DNA from: Corella eumyota
Taxonomy: Eukaryota; Chordata; Ascidiacea; Phlebobranchia; Corellidae
Direction of reading: 5' to 3'
Length of the DNA stretch: 64,000 nt
Assembly: GCA_963082875.1 (NCBI GenBank)
Contig: OY720097.1
Coordinates: 10,672,501-10,736,500, forward strand
The notes under the pieces are model-generated. The model had not been told where the DNA came from. It was given only the letters and a program-made list of their open reading frames with translations, and did not search any database. Positions 1 through 9,000 of this stretch are shown here, piece after piece (position 1 is the stretch's first letter; every line of letters begins with the position of its first letter). A program made the translations under genes and the position numbers.

Positions 1-479
1 ACCATAGGTTGGCAAGAACATTGCCGATATGATAAGCGAGCCATATATAATCGATAGTGAACCTGTCCCCAACCCATCTTCATAGTTCAAACTAGACTGG
101 AGGTTTGACACTCCATGAAACGCGGTGAAGTTTAATGTAAATGCGAAACAAATTAAGAGCAAATTTTTCCAGATTTTTCTTTTTTCTTTTCTGAATTCAG
201 ATATCATATTTTTATATTTACACAATAACTATTAGTCGTGCCATACCTAAATAACTATTAGTCGTGGTTTTACAATTATTACCTTAGTCTAGCGGGGCCT
301 CTTGCAATCTCATCCAAATCTCTATTACTTTTGTCTGAGCTTTTCGATACAGGTCTAGATAGCTTTAATTCTGGTTTTGTTAAGTTTTGCTGATTTTCCG
401 TAGCATCAACATCACGAGCCTTATAATTTCCAACCATGCTATTTTCAACGTTGACCTCGGTAGTAAGATTGTAGCTCAT
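1..479 (-). CDS. UNC93-like multi-pass membrane protein, 5' part (cut by window edge)
   Basis: Two coding exons are visible: exon 1 at 479-283 (ATG at 479) and exon 2 from 190 to the left edge. The donor after CTAAG (GT at 282-281) and the acceptor TTCAG (AG at 192-191) join in phase. Exon 1 gives a hydrophilic N-terminal tail of about 65 residues. Exon 2 begins with basic residues (RKEKRKIW) and then the first membrane helix, followed by the hallmark LQSSLNYEDGLGTGSLS and IYGSLIISAMFLP. This is the conserved first-helix/loop signature of UNC93A-type proteins (LQSSL..EEGLG...LS.LYG...SSMFLPP). UNC93 proteins are MFS-fold membrane proteins tied to K+ channel regulation in worms and to Toll-like receptor trafficking (UNC93B1) in vertebrates; which role applies here cannot be told. 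The rest of the protein lies outside the window. Confidence 0.8.
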
Positions 480-1285
480 TGTAGAAGTTAGTTAGCTGTG
501 ACAGTTTGTTAGCGAGTAGATAGGTTTAAACAACAATACATTCCGTCTATCAATGTTTAAAAAAGGTTATTATGCTCGTTAAAGGCAGCAAACATTTAAC
601 TACTATAACAATACAACAAGGCAATACAAGGCCATTTGTTTGTATAAGTGTCAAGTCGTTTTTTTAACAACTTACTAAGAAAAAGTTACAATCCTGCCTT
701 TATACATGCGCATACATTTAGAATTGTCAAATAAATTCCTTAATTGATTTTTTTATTAACTTGTTATGTTCAAGTTAAATATGTTTGTACTGAGACATTA
801 CCTAGTTTTGACATTCCCTATAACCTTTTTCTAAACTTAGCTTACTAGATAGTGGATACCCTGACTTAGTTTTAAATAAAATTTTCCCATTAGGAACTGT
901 TACGAAGTTATTAATTAACAAAAAACACCACGAAAACACCGTATTCTACTACTGCGTGTAACCACTTGCTTTGTGACGTCAATAAGACCGATGCGCTACT
1001 AACTTTGTAATACAGACTGATTCTGACAATACTATTTATTTATACTTAAAAAATATCTCATCTTTAAAACATTAATATGGCGTTAAAGTAAAGATAACAG
1101 CAACGGCATATTATTACAAATGTACACGTCGACAATTCCTCGAGTATTGTCTTACCGCAGGGCCTATTTTAAATACTAAGGCATATTTCGAGAGCACCTA
1201 ATGTAAACATCATTTATTTAAACAAAAGTTTGCCAAACAAACGTTCTTTATGTTTCAAAATAAGAATAGTTTGTTGGTAAATGTT
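480..1285. other. intergenic, presumed 5' flank of the UNC93-like gene
   Basis: No coding pattern or RNA gene was seen. A CRE-type palindrome TGACGTCA lies at 974-981. Otherwise the stretch is AT-rich, unique-looking sequence. Confidence 0.5.
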
Positions 1286-1624
1286 GTAGAATTTAATTTT
1301 TGAGAGTAGAAGGTGTTTTCACTTAAACCTTTAAATAACTCATAGGCTATATAACATTGTCGGCCTATTATGTTGTAAAACTAGCTAAACATATTTTGCT
1401 ATAGTGTAAAAATAAAATTTACGAAAATATTTATATGCTATCTACTTTCTAACGCAGGCGATACTTTTTTAAAGAAATTGTAACTAAGATGTTGGTATTA
1501 AACTACATTTTCATAATTGTTCCTATATTAGTTAGGGGCCAATAGAAGTTCCAGTATTGTTAAACATTTACCTTTGTAATATAAAACCCAGTAGCCTGAT
1601 AAGGTCTAACGGTAAAAAATAAAT

Positions 1625-1697
1625 CGCACAACGTGGGGCTCGAACCCACGAACGTTGGATTAAGAGTACAACGCTCTACCGACTGAGCTAGCCGGGC
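1625..1697 (-). pseudogene. tRNA-Lys(CUU)-like copy, decayed
   Basis: This is a 73-nt tRNA-Lys-shaped sequence with a CTT anticodon in the loop CTCTTAA. Compared with the intact copy at 2679 it has a mismatch in the acceptor stem (CGCACA instead of CGCCCA on the plus strand), one in the anticodon stem (TTGTA) and one in the variable region. A T-run follows its 3' end, so it could still be transcribed, but it is probably not a good tRNA. Confidence 0.6.
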
Positions 1698-2185
1698 GAC
1701 ATGTCAAAAAGGCTTTTATACATAAGATTTTGCTAATTACGTCTTTATAAACTAGGAATATATTTTTACTTAGTTTCTCAGAATTCAAAAAATAAGAAAA
1801 ATCCTTTAAAAATAATAATTGCTTTTTTTTATCAAGTATGATCTGCCTAAACAGCTAGTAAATTGCTGACAGACTATGAGTTTACATTTTAAGTCAGAGT
1901 TTAATTTCTTTGAAAGACCATAAAAGAAATGCTAATGTGTAGTCCATATTTTTCAAATAAAAAGATGGTGTGTGCACTGAAACTTTTAAAATAACTCATA
2001 TAGGCTAGAACATTGTCTGCCTTTTAAGTTCTAAAACTAGCTAAACATATTTTGCTATAACCGGTATTTAAATGTCTCACAAAAATACAGAACTTATGTA
2101 ATAGCATGTGGGAAATTGTTACTAATGTTTTACTTTGATAGTAAAAAAGTTTTAGCCTAAAAACCTTTTTCAAAAAAATTTTAAT

Positions 2186-2258
2186 CGCCCAACGTGGGGA
2201 TCGAACGTACGACCATTGGAGTAAGAGTTCGACGCTCTAACGACTGAGCTAGCCGGGC
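2186..2258 (-). pseudogene. tRNA-Lys(CUU)-like copy, decayed
   Basis: It is 73 nt long with the same architecture. The T stem is broken (GTACG facing CCCAC), the anticodon-loop side has changed (CTCTTACT) and the D loop GG has become GT. The acceptor stem is still intact. It is a likely tRNA pseudogene. Confidence 0.65.
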
Positions 2259-2325
2259 GACATACTCTTCGAGCCGAAACGCATAAAACTTTGCTAAAGA
2301 CCTCTTTTAAACCTTAAAAAGGCCC

Positions 2326-2368
2326 GTAGATTAAGAGTCCAGCGCTCTACCGAGTAAGTTAGCCGTGC
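2326..2368 (-). pseudogene. truncated tRNA-Lys fragment
   Basis: Only the 5' half is recognisable: a D-arm and anticodon arm with CTCTTAA. The T arm and 3' acceptor strand are missing. Confidence 0.6.
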
Positions 2369-2678
2369 GACACTTAAACTTGGCTGATATGAACAAGACT
2401 TTGCCCATGACCTCTTATTAAACTTGCCAATGTATTTCCTTACTACACTTTGTGCAAGTTAATGTAAAAAATGAATTTTACAAAAATATTTAAATAATAT
2501 CTATTTTCTAACGCAGGCGATACTTTCTTAAAGAAACCGTAACTAAGGTGTTGGTATTAAACTACATTTTCATAATTATTCCTATATCAGGGGCCTAAGT
2601 TCCAGTAATGTCAAACGTTTTACCTTTGTGACATAAAACCCAGAAGCCTAATAAAGTCTAACGATAAAAAAATCACAA

Positions 2679-2751
2679 CGCCCAACGTGGGGCTCGAACC
2701 CACGACCGTTGGATTAAGAGTCCAACGCTCTACCGACTGAGCTAGCCGGGC
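2679..2751 (-). tRNA. tRNA-Lys (anticodon CUU)
   Basis: A complete 73-nt tRNA on the minus strand. The acceptor stem GCCCGGC pairs with GTTGGGC allowing G-U pairs. The D arm is TAGCTCAGTCGG (a good A box), the anticodon stem GTTGG/CCAAC is perfect around CTCTTAA, and the T arm GTGGG-TTCGAGC-CCCAC (B box) is perfect. Discriminator base is G. A run of seven T follows seven bases after the 3' end on the minus strand (plus-strand A-run at 2666-2672), a normal Pol III terminator. It closely matches the animal tRNA-Lys-CTT sequence. It is the only copy in this cluster with every stem intact. Confidence 0.92.
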
Positions 2752-3039
2752 GACAGATAGCGCTGGCCGATATGCATAAGACGTTGCTTGTGGTATTAAA
2801 CGTGAAAATATAATTTTTTTCTGGTCTTTGTTTCCCATGTGTTGTTATTATAAGATAAATTTTTGCTTTGGTTTCATTTTAACTTCAAATTACGTATTTG
2901 TTATAGGACCGTATCTCAGGCGTAAGTACCAAGCTAAAGTTTTATATTTAACATATGTCTACAAAGGTTTAAAAAAATTATAACTTCTATCTTTGGTAAG
3001 TAGTAGCCTAACAAAATTTATCACACAAAAAAAACTATT

Positions 3040-3112
3040 CGCCCAACGTGGGGGTTGAATCCACGACCGTTTGATTAAGAGTTCAACACTCTACCGACTG
3101 AGCTAGCCGGTC
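3040..3112 (-). pseudogene. tRNA-Lys(CUU)-like copy, decayed
   Basis: 73 nt with CTT anticodon, but the acceptor second base, the D stem, the anticodon stem and the T loop (TTCAACC) all carry changes compared with the copy at 2679. A strong T-run terminator remains. Probably a pseudogene. Confidence 0.6.
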
Positions 3113-3366
3113 GATAAATAAACTGTGACCGATATGCATGAGACTTTGCTAATGACGACTTCATAAAGCAGCTACTAAATTGCTAATAAACGATGAGTTT
3201 ACATTGTAAGTCAGAATTTAATTTTTTTAAAAGATCGTAAAAGAAATGCTAGCACAAAATTACGTGGATTTAAAATTTTGAAATAAAAATGCTTCCGTAT
3301 TGCTCTTTACTTTACTTTTAATGCATTAAATTTAGTGGGCTGGCAAGGTACACGCAAAAAATTACA

Positions 3367-3439
3367 CGCCCATCGTTGGACTCGAACCCACGACCGTTGG
3401 ATTAAGAGTCCAACGCTCTACCGACTGAGCTAGCTGGGC
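3367..3439 (-). tRNA. tRNA-Lys (CUU), near-intact copy
   Basis: 73 nt with intact A and B boxes, perfect anticodon arm and a T-run terminator (A-run 3356-3361 on the plus strand). Two stem mismatches are present, one in the acceptor stem (G6 facing A67) and one in the T stem (G51 facing A63). It may be functional or newly decaying. Confidence 0.55.
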
Positions 3440-3643
3440 GACGCTTAACAAAGCCTGATATGCAATGGATTTTGCTAACGACGTTTATAAAATTTCAATA
3501 TGATTTTTTACTTAGTTTCTCACTTATAAAAGTTTACCCAAATATATAAATGCTTTTTATCACAATGTATGCTTTTCTTACACAGATAGTAAACTGCTAA
3601 AAAACAGTTAGTTTGCATTTTAAGTTAGGGTTTAATTTTTTAA

Positions 3644-3780
3644 TTTTTTTGTATATATCTTTATGTTCGATGAGGAAAAGTCGAATGCGCAACTTAAACA
3701 TAGAGTAACAATTTTTACTCCGACCCAGTCTTAAGTTGCCTGAGGCAGTTTGGAATATTTTAAATTAGAATTGCCCGATG
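3644..3780 (-). repeat. SINE fragment (3' tail part)
   Basis: This shares its text with the tail halves of the SINEs at 24264, 38970, 42992, 45091 and 53261: GTATATATCTTTAT, GAAAAGTCGAATGCGCAAC, a TTACTCCGACCCAGTCT-like block and AATTGCCCGAT. The tRNA-like head is absent; the next element to the right is the tRNA-Lys copy at 3813. Confidence 0.7.
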
Positions 3781-3812
3781 GTAGCCTGGCAAGGTACACA
3801 AAAAAGTTATAA

Positions 3813-3885
3813 CGCGCAACGTGGGGGTCGAACCCACGACCGTTGGATTAAGAGTCCAACGCTCTACCGACGGAGGTAGCCGGGC
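3813..3885 (-). pseudogene. tRNA-Lys(CUU)-like copy with damaged D stem
   Basis: 73 nt with perfect anticodon and T arms and a T-run terminator. The D arm reads TACCTCCGTCGG instead of TAGCTCAGTCGG, which breaks the G10-C25 pair and weakens the A box, and the acceptor stem has a C-C mismatch. More likely a pseudogene than a working tRNA. Confidence 0.5.
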
Positions 3886-4244
3886 GACAATTAGCGGCGT
3901 CTAAATTCCATTAGACTTTGCCCATGACCTCTTCATTAAACCTACGAACCATTATTGTTCGCTGATATTTAAAATACTTTGTCTACAACCTCTTTTAAAA
4001 CCCTAGAAAAATATTTTCTTATTTTAACCTAGCTTAGCTTGTTTTGTTATAGCATGTTATAATGTAATTTCCTTTCAACTAAAATTTATATTTTTGTGTT
4101 TTTTTAATAAAACTTTCTGTATTGTATGAATATGTTTAACAATTTATCAACTCCTCTTTTTATCACGTCTTTGTTCTGTTGCATTACTGTCGTAGTATCG
4201 AAATTCATTTAACCGAGGGGTGATACTAAATGACGGGAATTTGT

Positions 4245-4520
4245 AGGGTGCGGAAAATATCGAGGCTGTACGTTAACAAAAAACTTTAAATGCGGAAAAG
4301 GACGGCATTTTTATACCCTTTTCTAATCTTCTCTTGTGCTTTGCAGTCGGAATTTGCATCATCCCTTGACGCTTAAATTCAATTCCGCATCACCCCTCGG
4401 CCATCAGCCATTTGGGTAAATACCGCATTCATCTTGCACTGAATTACAAAAATGCCATTTTATCCCGCATTCCGCAAAATTTGTTAACGTTTACATACGG
4501 TCCCGCACAAGCCCGCACCT
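4245..4520. mobile_element. foldback/MITE-like element
   Basis: The left end (GGGTGCGGAAAATAT, then GTACGTTAACAAA, GCGGAA and GGCATTTTT) is matched by the reverse complement of the right end (GGTGCGGGCTTG, then AACGTTAACAAA, GCGGAATGCGGG and GGCATTTTT). The imperfect terminal inverted repeats are about 75 bp each. TA lies directly outside both ends, as expected for a TA target duplication. No coding capacity. A further copy of CCGAGGGGTGAT lies just outside at 4213 and, inverted, inside at about 4390. Confidence 0.6.
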
Positions 4521-4993
4521 AGTACTTTTGTTTTCCTAACCGAGAATGCTTTTTACCTAAAACCTTAAAATCAAATGCCAAAAAGCTTCATTTTTTTTGG
4601 CAGTTCAAAATTTTTGATAATTTTTTATTTATTTCAAATCTACCGCTGTCCTGACAATTACCTTTTAAATCGTGACTTAAATTTTGCTCCTTTTTTAGTT
4701 TCCGCGTATTATTGCTTTCCGCGTTCCGGTTCTGTCATTTATTCCGAAAGGGTGTTAAGTTAAAAGTAGACCTGTTGCTAAACATGGCAGACCAGTAGGC
4801 TTGTTCTTTTTAGGTTATTTTAAATGTTAATTAAGTTGCATAAACTTTGTTTTTCTTAACAGACCGTAAGTTGGTGTTAGCTTCACTTACAAGCTAACAG
4901 TCAGACAGTCGATACATTCATTAATAAAATTATTAAAACACAACCTGCAACCTGACAATTTTGATTTGTGACAATTGAGCAAGAGACGGTAAA
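4521..4993. other. 5' flank of the MRPL30-like gene
   Basis: Between the foldback element and the start codon at 4994. No coding pattern was seen and no clear TATA box. Confidence 0.4.
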
Positions 4994-5710
4994 ATGATGC
5001 TTAGAAAATTTATTGAAAAAAGTATACAGACATTTTTTCACATCCGAGAATTTCACACAGCCCCTGTTGTAATGTATCGTATTCGTTATCCTAAGGTATT
5101 AAATTCTGTAGCAGAAACAGCTCAAAATCTGGGTTTCGAAAATCCTGAACAAATGTACCCAAAATATCCTCTTGATGAGCCGCCTAAAATATGGATGATT
5201 AAACAAACACATAGTTTGGTAAGGCGGCCATATTGGGAAAAAGAAATTATGAAGGAAATCGGACTGCATCGAGAAGAGGATGTGACAGTTCAACCTAACA
5301 CAGAAAACATGAATGATATGCTTTGGAAGGTAAAACATCTTATACAAATTCAACCAATCAGGATGCCTCAAGGCGTACCCACTGAGGAAGACATTGGATA
5401 CACCCAGTTAACTAAAAAAGGGAAATTTATTATTTATAAACGCTTACAGGCCGAACAAATTGAAGAAAATGACATTGTTCCCAAAGCATCCGACAAGGAT
5501 TGGAAAATAGTGGATGGTTATCGAATGTGTAGAGGTTGCAGGCACAAGCGTTGTTTAAGAATTCAAATGTGTCAAAAATTGTATTACCAAAAAGGTGTGA
5601 ACTATATAGAAAGAATTGGACCCACTCTGTTTAACTATGTGGATCATCCAGACAAATATTCCAAAAAAGAAACAACTAATGAATCTAATAAAACACAAAA
5701 TTTATCTTGA
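4994..5710 (+). CDS. MRPL30: mitochondrial large-subunit ribosomal protein uL30m, single exon
   Basis: An uninterrupted 238-codon frame from ATG 4994. The N-terminus (MMLRKFIEKSIQTFFHIREFHTA) is a basic, amphipathic mitochondrial presequence. The core is diagnostic of mammalian MRPL30: KIWMIKQTHSLVRRPYWEKEI matches the RRPYWEKDI block, and VKHLIQIQPIRMPQGVPTEE matches [20 protein letters not shown]. The protein would sit in the mitochondrial large ribosomal subunit. It is about 75 residues longer than the human protein (161). The additional C-terminal part (about 165-238) contains a Cys-rich, basic segment, CRGCRHKRCLRIQMC, reminiscent of a small zinc- or RNA-binding knuckle. The gene has no introns while its neighbours have many. 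The second Met (codon 2) is an equally possible start. Confidence 0.88.
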   Translation: MMLRKFIEKSIQTFFHIREFHTAPVVMYRIRYPKVLNSVAETAQNLGFENPEQMYPKYPLDEPPKIWMIKQTHSLVRRPYWEKEIMKEIGLHREEDVTVQPNTENMNDMLWKVKHLIQIQPIRMPQGVPTEEDIGYTQLTKKGKFIIYKRLQAEQIEENDIVPKASDKDWKIVDGYRMCRGCRHKRCLRIQMCQKLYYQKGVNYIERIGPTLFNYVDHPDKYSKKETTNESNKTQNLS

Positions 5711-6032
5711 TTTATATACATTTTATTAGAAATTCAATTTGGATATAGTTTTGTTATAGGAAACCTTTAAGCTGCTAATATTAAAATCTACTTTAGTCTA
5801 TATACTGTTTTAATAGTTAATTGACCATTAAGTAGCTTATGGTTTTTAAGGTCTGGGTTAAAACTAAAATATTCGTTTTTTACAGGATATTTAAAATAGG
5901 TTGTTATGTCCAGTTAAACATTTTAAATAATTTTATTAGTTAAAACAAATATAATGATCAGACACAAAAATTGAAACAAAAGTTAAAGGATTATTAAACA
6001 AAGCATCATTCAGCTAATTCATTTATTTAATC
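5711..6032. other. spacer between MRPL30-like gene and intersectin
   Basis: About 320 bp of AT-rich sequence. It must hold the end of one gene and the promoter of the next. No coding pattern was seen. Confidence 0.4.
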
Positions 6033-9000
6033 ATGTCTCAATTTATGATGACACCAATGGCTCCTATGAGTGGAATGGGTGGTGGTTTTGCTCAGCCAGG
6101 TAATTTAGAAAAAAATATTTAATGTAAATTTTAAAAAATATTCAAAGACGTGATGTGAAATAACGTAAATAACAATGTAACATATAGGAAGATTGTTATT
6201 GATGTAATCAAATGTCAAAACAAAAAAATTATTGATACGATTTGTGTTATGTTACATTAATATTAACATTAGCTCATAGTTTATTGAAAGTTTTTTGTTG
6301 GTTAAATTTTAAATGAAATCTCATTTAAAATCAATAATTTTTAATTGCTTTTTAACCAAATCCAACGCCATTATGATTTATTACAATCTGAATAATTTAT
6401 GCTTAGCTCTTCAACCTAATGTACAATGGGTAGTTACTGCTGAAGAGCGAGCCAATCATGACAAACAGTTTCAAAATCTCGGTCCTGTGGCTGGCTTTTT
6501 AAGAGGAGACCAAGCAAGAAATTTTTTTCTGCAATCAAAAATACCACTTCCTGTGCTTGGACAAATATGGTATGTGGTAGATAAAAATCTTGCATTTATA
6601 AGAAATTGATAGATTAGAATTGGATTTATTAAACATAAAATTAATATATATTTGATATTTTGTTTGTTTATTTAATATTTTAATCTTCATAAACTCCCTT
6701 AAACACTCTTAAACAATCTGCTAACATTACAATTTTTATTATAGCCTAATTATTGTTATTTAATTTGTTTTGCAGTTAAAATAATGTATTCGATTCCAAC
6801 AAAAAAAAAAATTAAGGTTAAAAGTTTTTTTATAACTTCAAAATATCAAAATCATAATTTTTTAGGGAACTAGCTGATTTTAGTGGTGATGGAAAAATGG
6901 ATAAACTTGAATTCTCCATAGCCATGAAATTAATCAAGTTGCAAATACAAGGAGTTAGACTTCCACCATCACTGCCTTATACTATGAAACAACCACCATC
7001 TATGTTTCCTGGAACTAGTTCAATAGGCATGTATAAATAATATGTCTATAGTTGTAACCTTTTTTTTGTCTTTTTCTAACATGTATTTAAATATTGTGGT
7101 TGCTTTTATAACCAAAAACTATTTTACACAATGGACATTTTCCAACAACCCAATTTTCAAAAATGACATTTTATAAAAAAATTAGGTTGACATTTTTTAA
7201 AAATTGGCTGAAATTTTTTAATAGTAAGTAAGAAGGACTAAAAAAATAATTCATTGTCTGTAAAATGACGATTTTGCATGAGGTTTGTAGTCAAATGTCA
7301 TTTTGGTAAAATGGTTTTTGATAATATGAAAATAATTTATTTAAAATGCCCAATATTACATTGTTTTTTGAAAAAATCATTATAGTTGCTTTAATACAGT
7401 AAAAAATAATTTAATTTTAGGTTCAACATCTGGTATAATGACAAACATGGTAGGTGGACCAACAATGTCATATAACTCCACTCCCGGCATTAGTAACAGC
7501 GGTATGATGGGAATCAATTCTGCTTTAAGTATGTCAAGTATGTTGTTATCATTGTTCATAGTAACATACTTTGCACTAAACAGCTAAGAACACGTTTAAA
7601 TGAAAAAAGGAACTTTAATTTAAATACATCGCAACAGAAACCTAATGATATCGTTATACAATGGCATTGCAGTTTTAATTTTTTTAACAGCAAGTAAATT
7701 AATAAAAAAAAAATTTTAAATTTTCTAATTTGTTAACATAGAATTCATTATTTCAACTTCTTTAAAATTTTATTTTATTTTTATCAGGTATGACTTCGAC
7801 CTTACCTCAACAATCCCAACCTAGCATGACCAGTTCCCTTTCTCGTCATAGTTCAATTAGTGATAACAGGTTAAAATAATTAACTTAGACTTAATTCATT
7901 TTGGTTAATTTACATTTTATTAACATTTTTTAACACAGTCATTTATTTTTAATAGTTTGATTAATTTTTACGTTGTGAATTGGTAGGTAATTATTTAAGT
8001 AAAATATTTAAAAATATTTGTGTAGAAAAATTATTTTTTTTAAATATTTTTTAAAGAAAATATTAATAAGGCTTGTTTAAACCCATTTTAAATTAAATTG
8101 TTTTTAAAAAAATACTTGTTTAAATTATGCAATTTTTTATTTAATTAAGAATTTCTGTTTTCTTTTTTAGGACACAAGAGTGGGCTGTACCAAAACAAAC
8201 CAAGTTAAAATACAACCAAGTTTTTAATTCAAATGATCGCAACAAGACTGGATTTTTATCAGGTATATATGTTGTTTTTTGAACAGTTAAAAATAAATTA
8301 ATTTTATTGTATTGTATAGAGCACTAAAAAATAACAAAAGTTAAAATAAATTTCAGGTTATTAGTTTTATTTATGGAATGGTCTATACTTACTTTTCAAA
8401 ATTATTTTTTAGGCATGCAAGCCAGGCATATACTCAGTGGCACAGGTTTGCCACAAGTTATACTTGCTAGTATTTGGCAGTTAAGCGACATAGATAATGA
8501 TGGAAAACTTACGCAGGAAGAATTTGTTCTGGCCATGCATTTAGCTGACACAGCCAAAGCAGGTTTGTTGCTTATAGGAGTTAAAAATTATGCTGTAAAG
8601 TTAAAAAATAGTCTTATGGTAATATAAATTTAACTTCTATTTTTTGCATATATTCGTAGTAATGCTTAGACTATATCGATAATAATACATCAAACTAATT
8701 ATTTTTATTTTACAGGAAATCCTCTTCCTAATAAGTTACCTCCACAACTCATACCACCAGCATATAGATCCATACAACCTCAACAACCATCAACCATAGG
8801 TGGTGGACCAGGCCAGCTTGGTTTAATGGTCCCATTAACCAAAATAGATCCAATCAAGGTCTAAAAGTTTTTTTAATTTTTAAAAGTAAATAAATAAATT
8901 TAAAAAAAACTTGCAAAATATAAAAAATATATATTATTTTTTAAGTTTGCCTAAAATTTACAGCTAAAAGTAATTGAACTAATTATTGTTGTTTATTGGT

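Larger units (their letters stand above)
1286..3890. repeat. diverged tandem duplications carrying tRNA-Lys(CUU) units
   Basis: Segments flanking the tRNA-Lys copies are themselves repeated. The stretch 1300-1620 (with TCTAACGCAGGCGATACTTT) recurs at about 2455-2670. The stretch 1305-1405 recurs at 1965-2070. The sequence 5' of the tRNAs (right side on the plus strand, with TTTGCTAATGACG-like text, then a block ending TAAGTCAGAGTTTAAT) recurs after the copies at 1625, 3040 and 3367. A short block reading CTGGCAAGGTACAC precedes the copies at 3367 and 3813. The units have lost much identity, so the cluster grew by duplication of blocks of several hundred bases and then decayed. Confidence 0.75.

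Noticed and set aside
2620-2838. Minus-strand open frame across the intact tRNA-Lys copy
   Set aside because: It is the tRNA gene and its flank read as protein; the tRNA structure explains the sequence.
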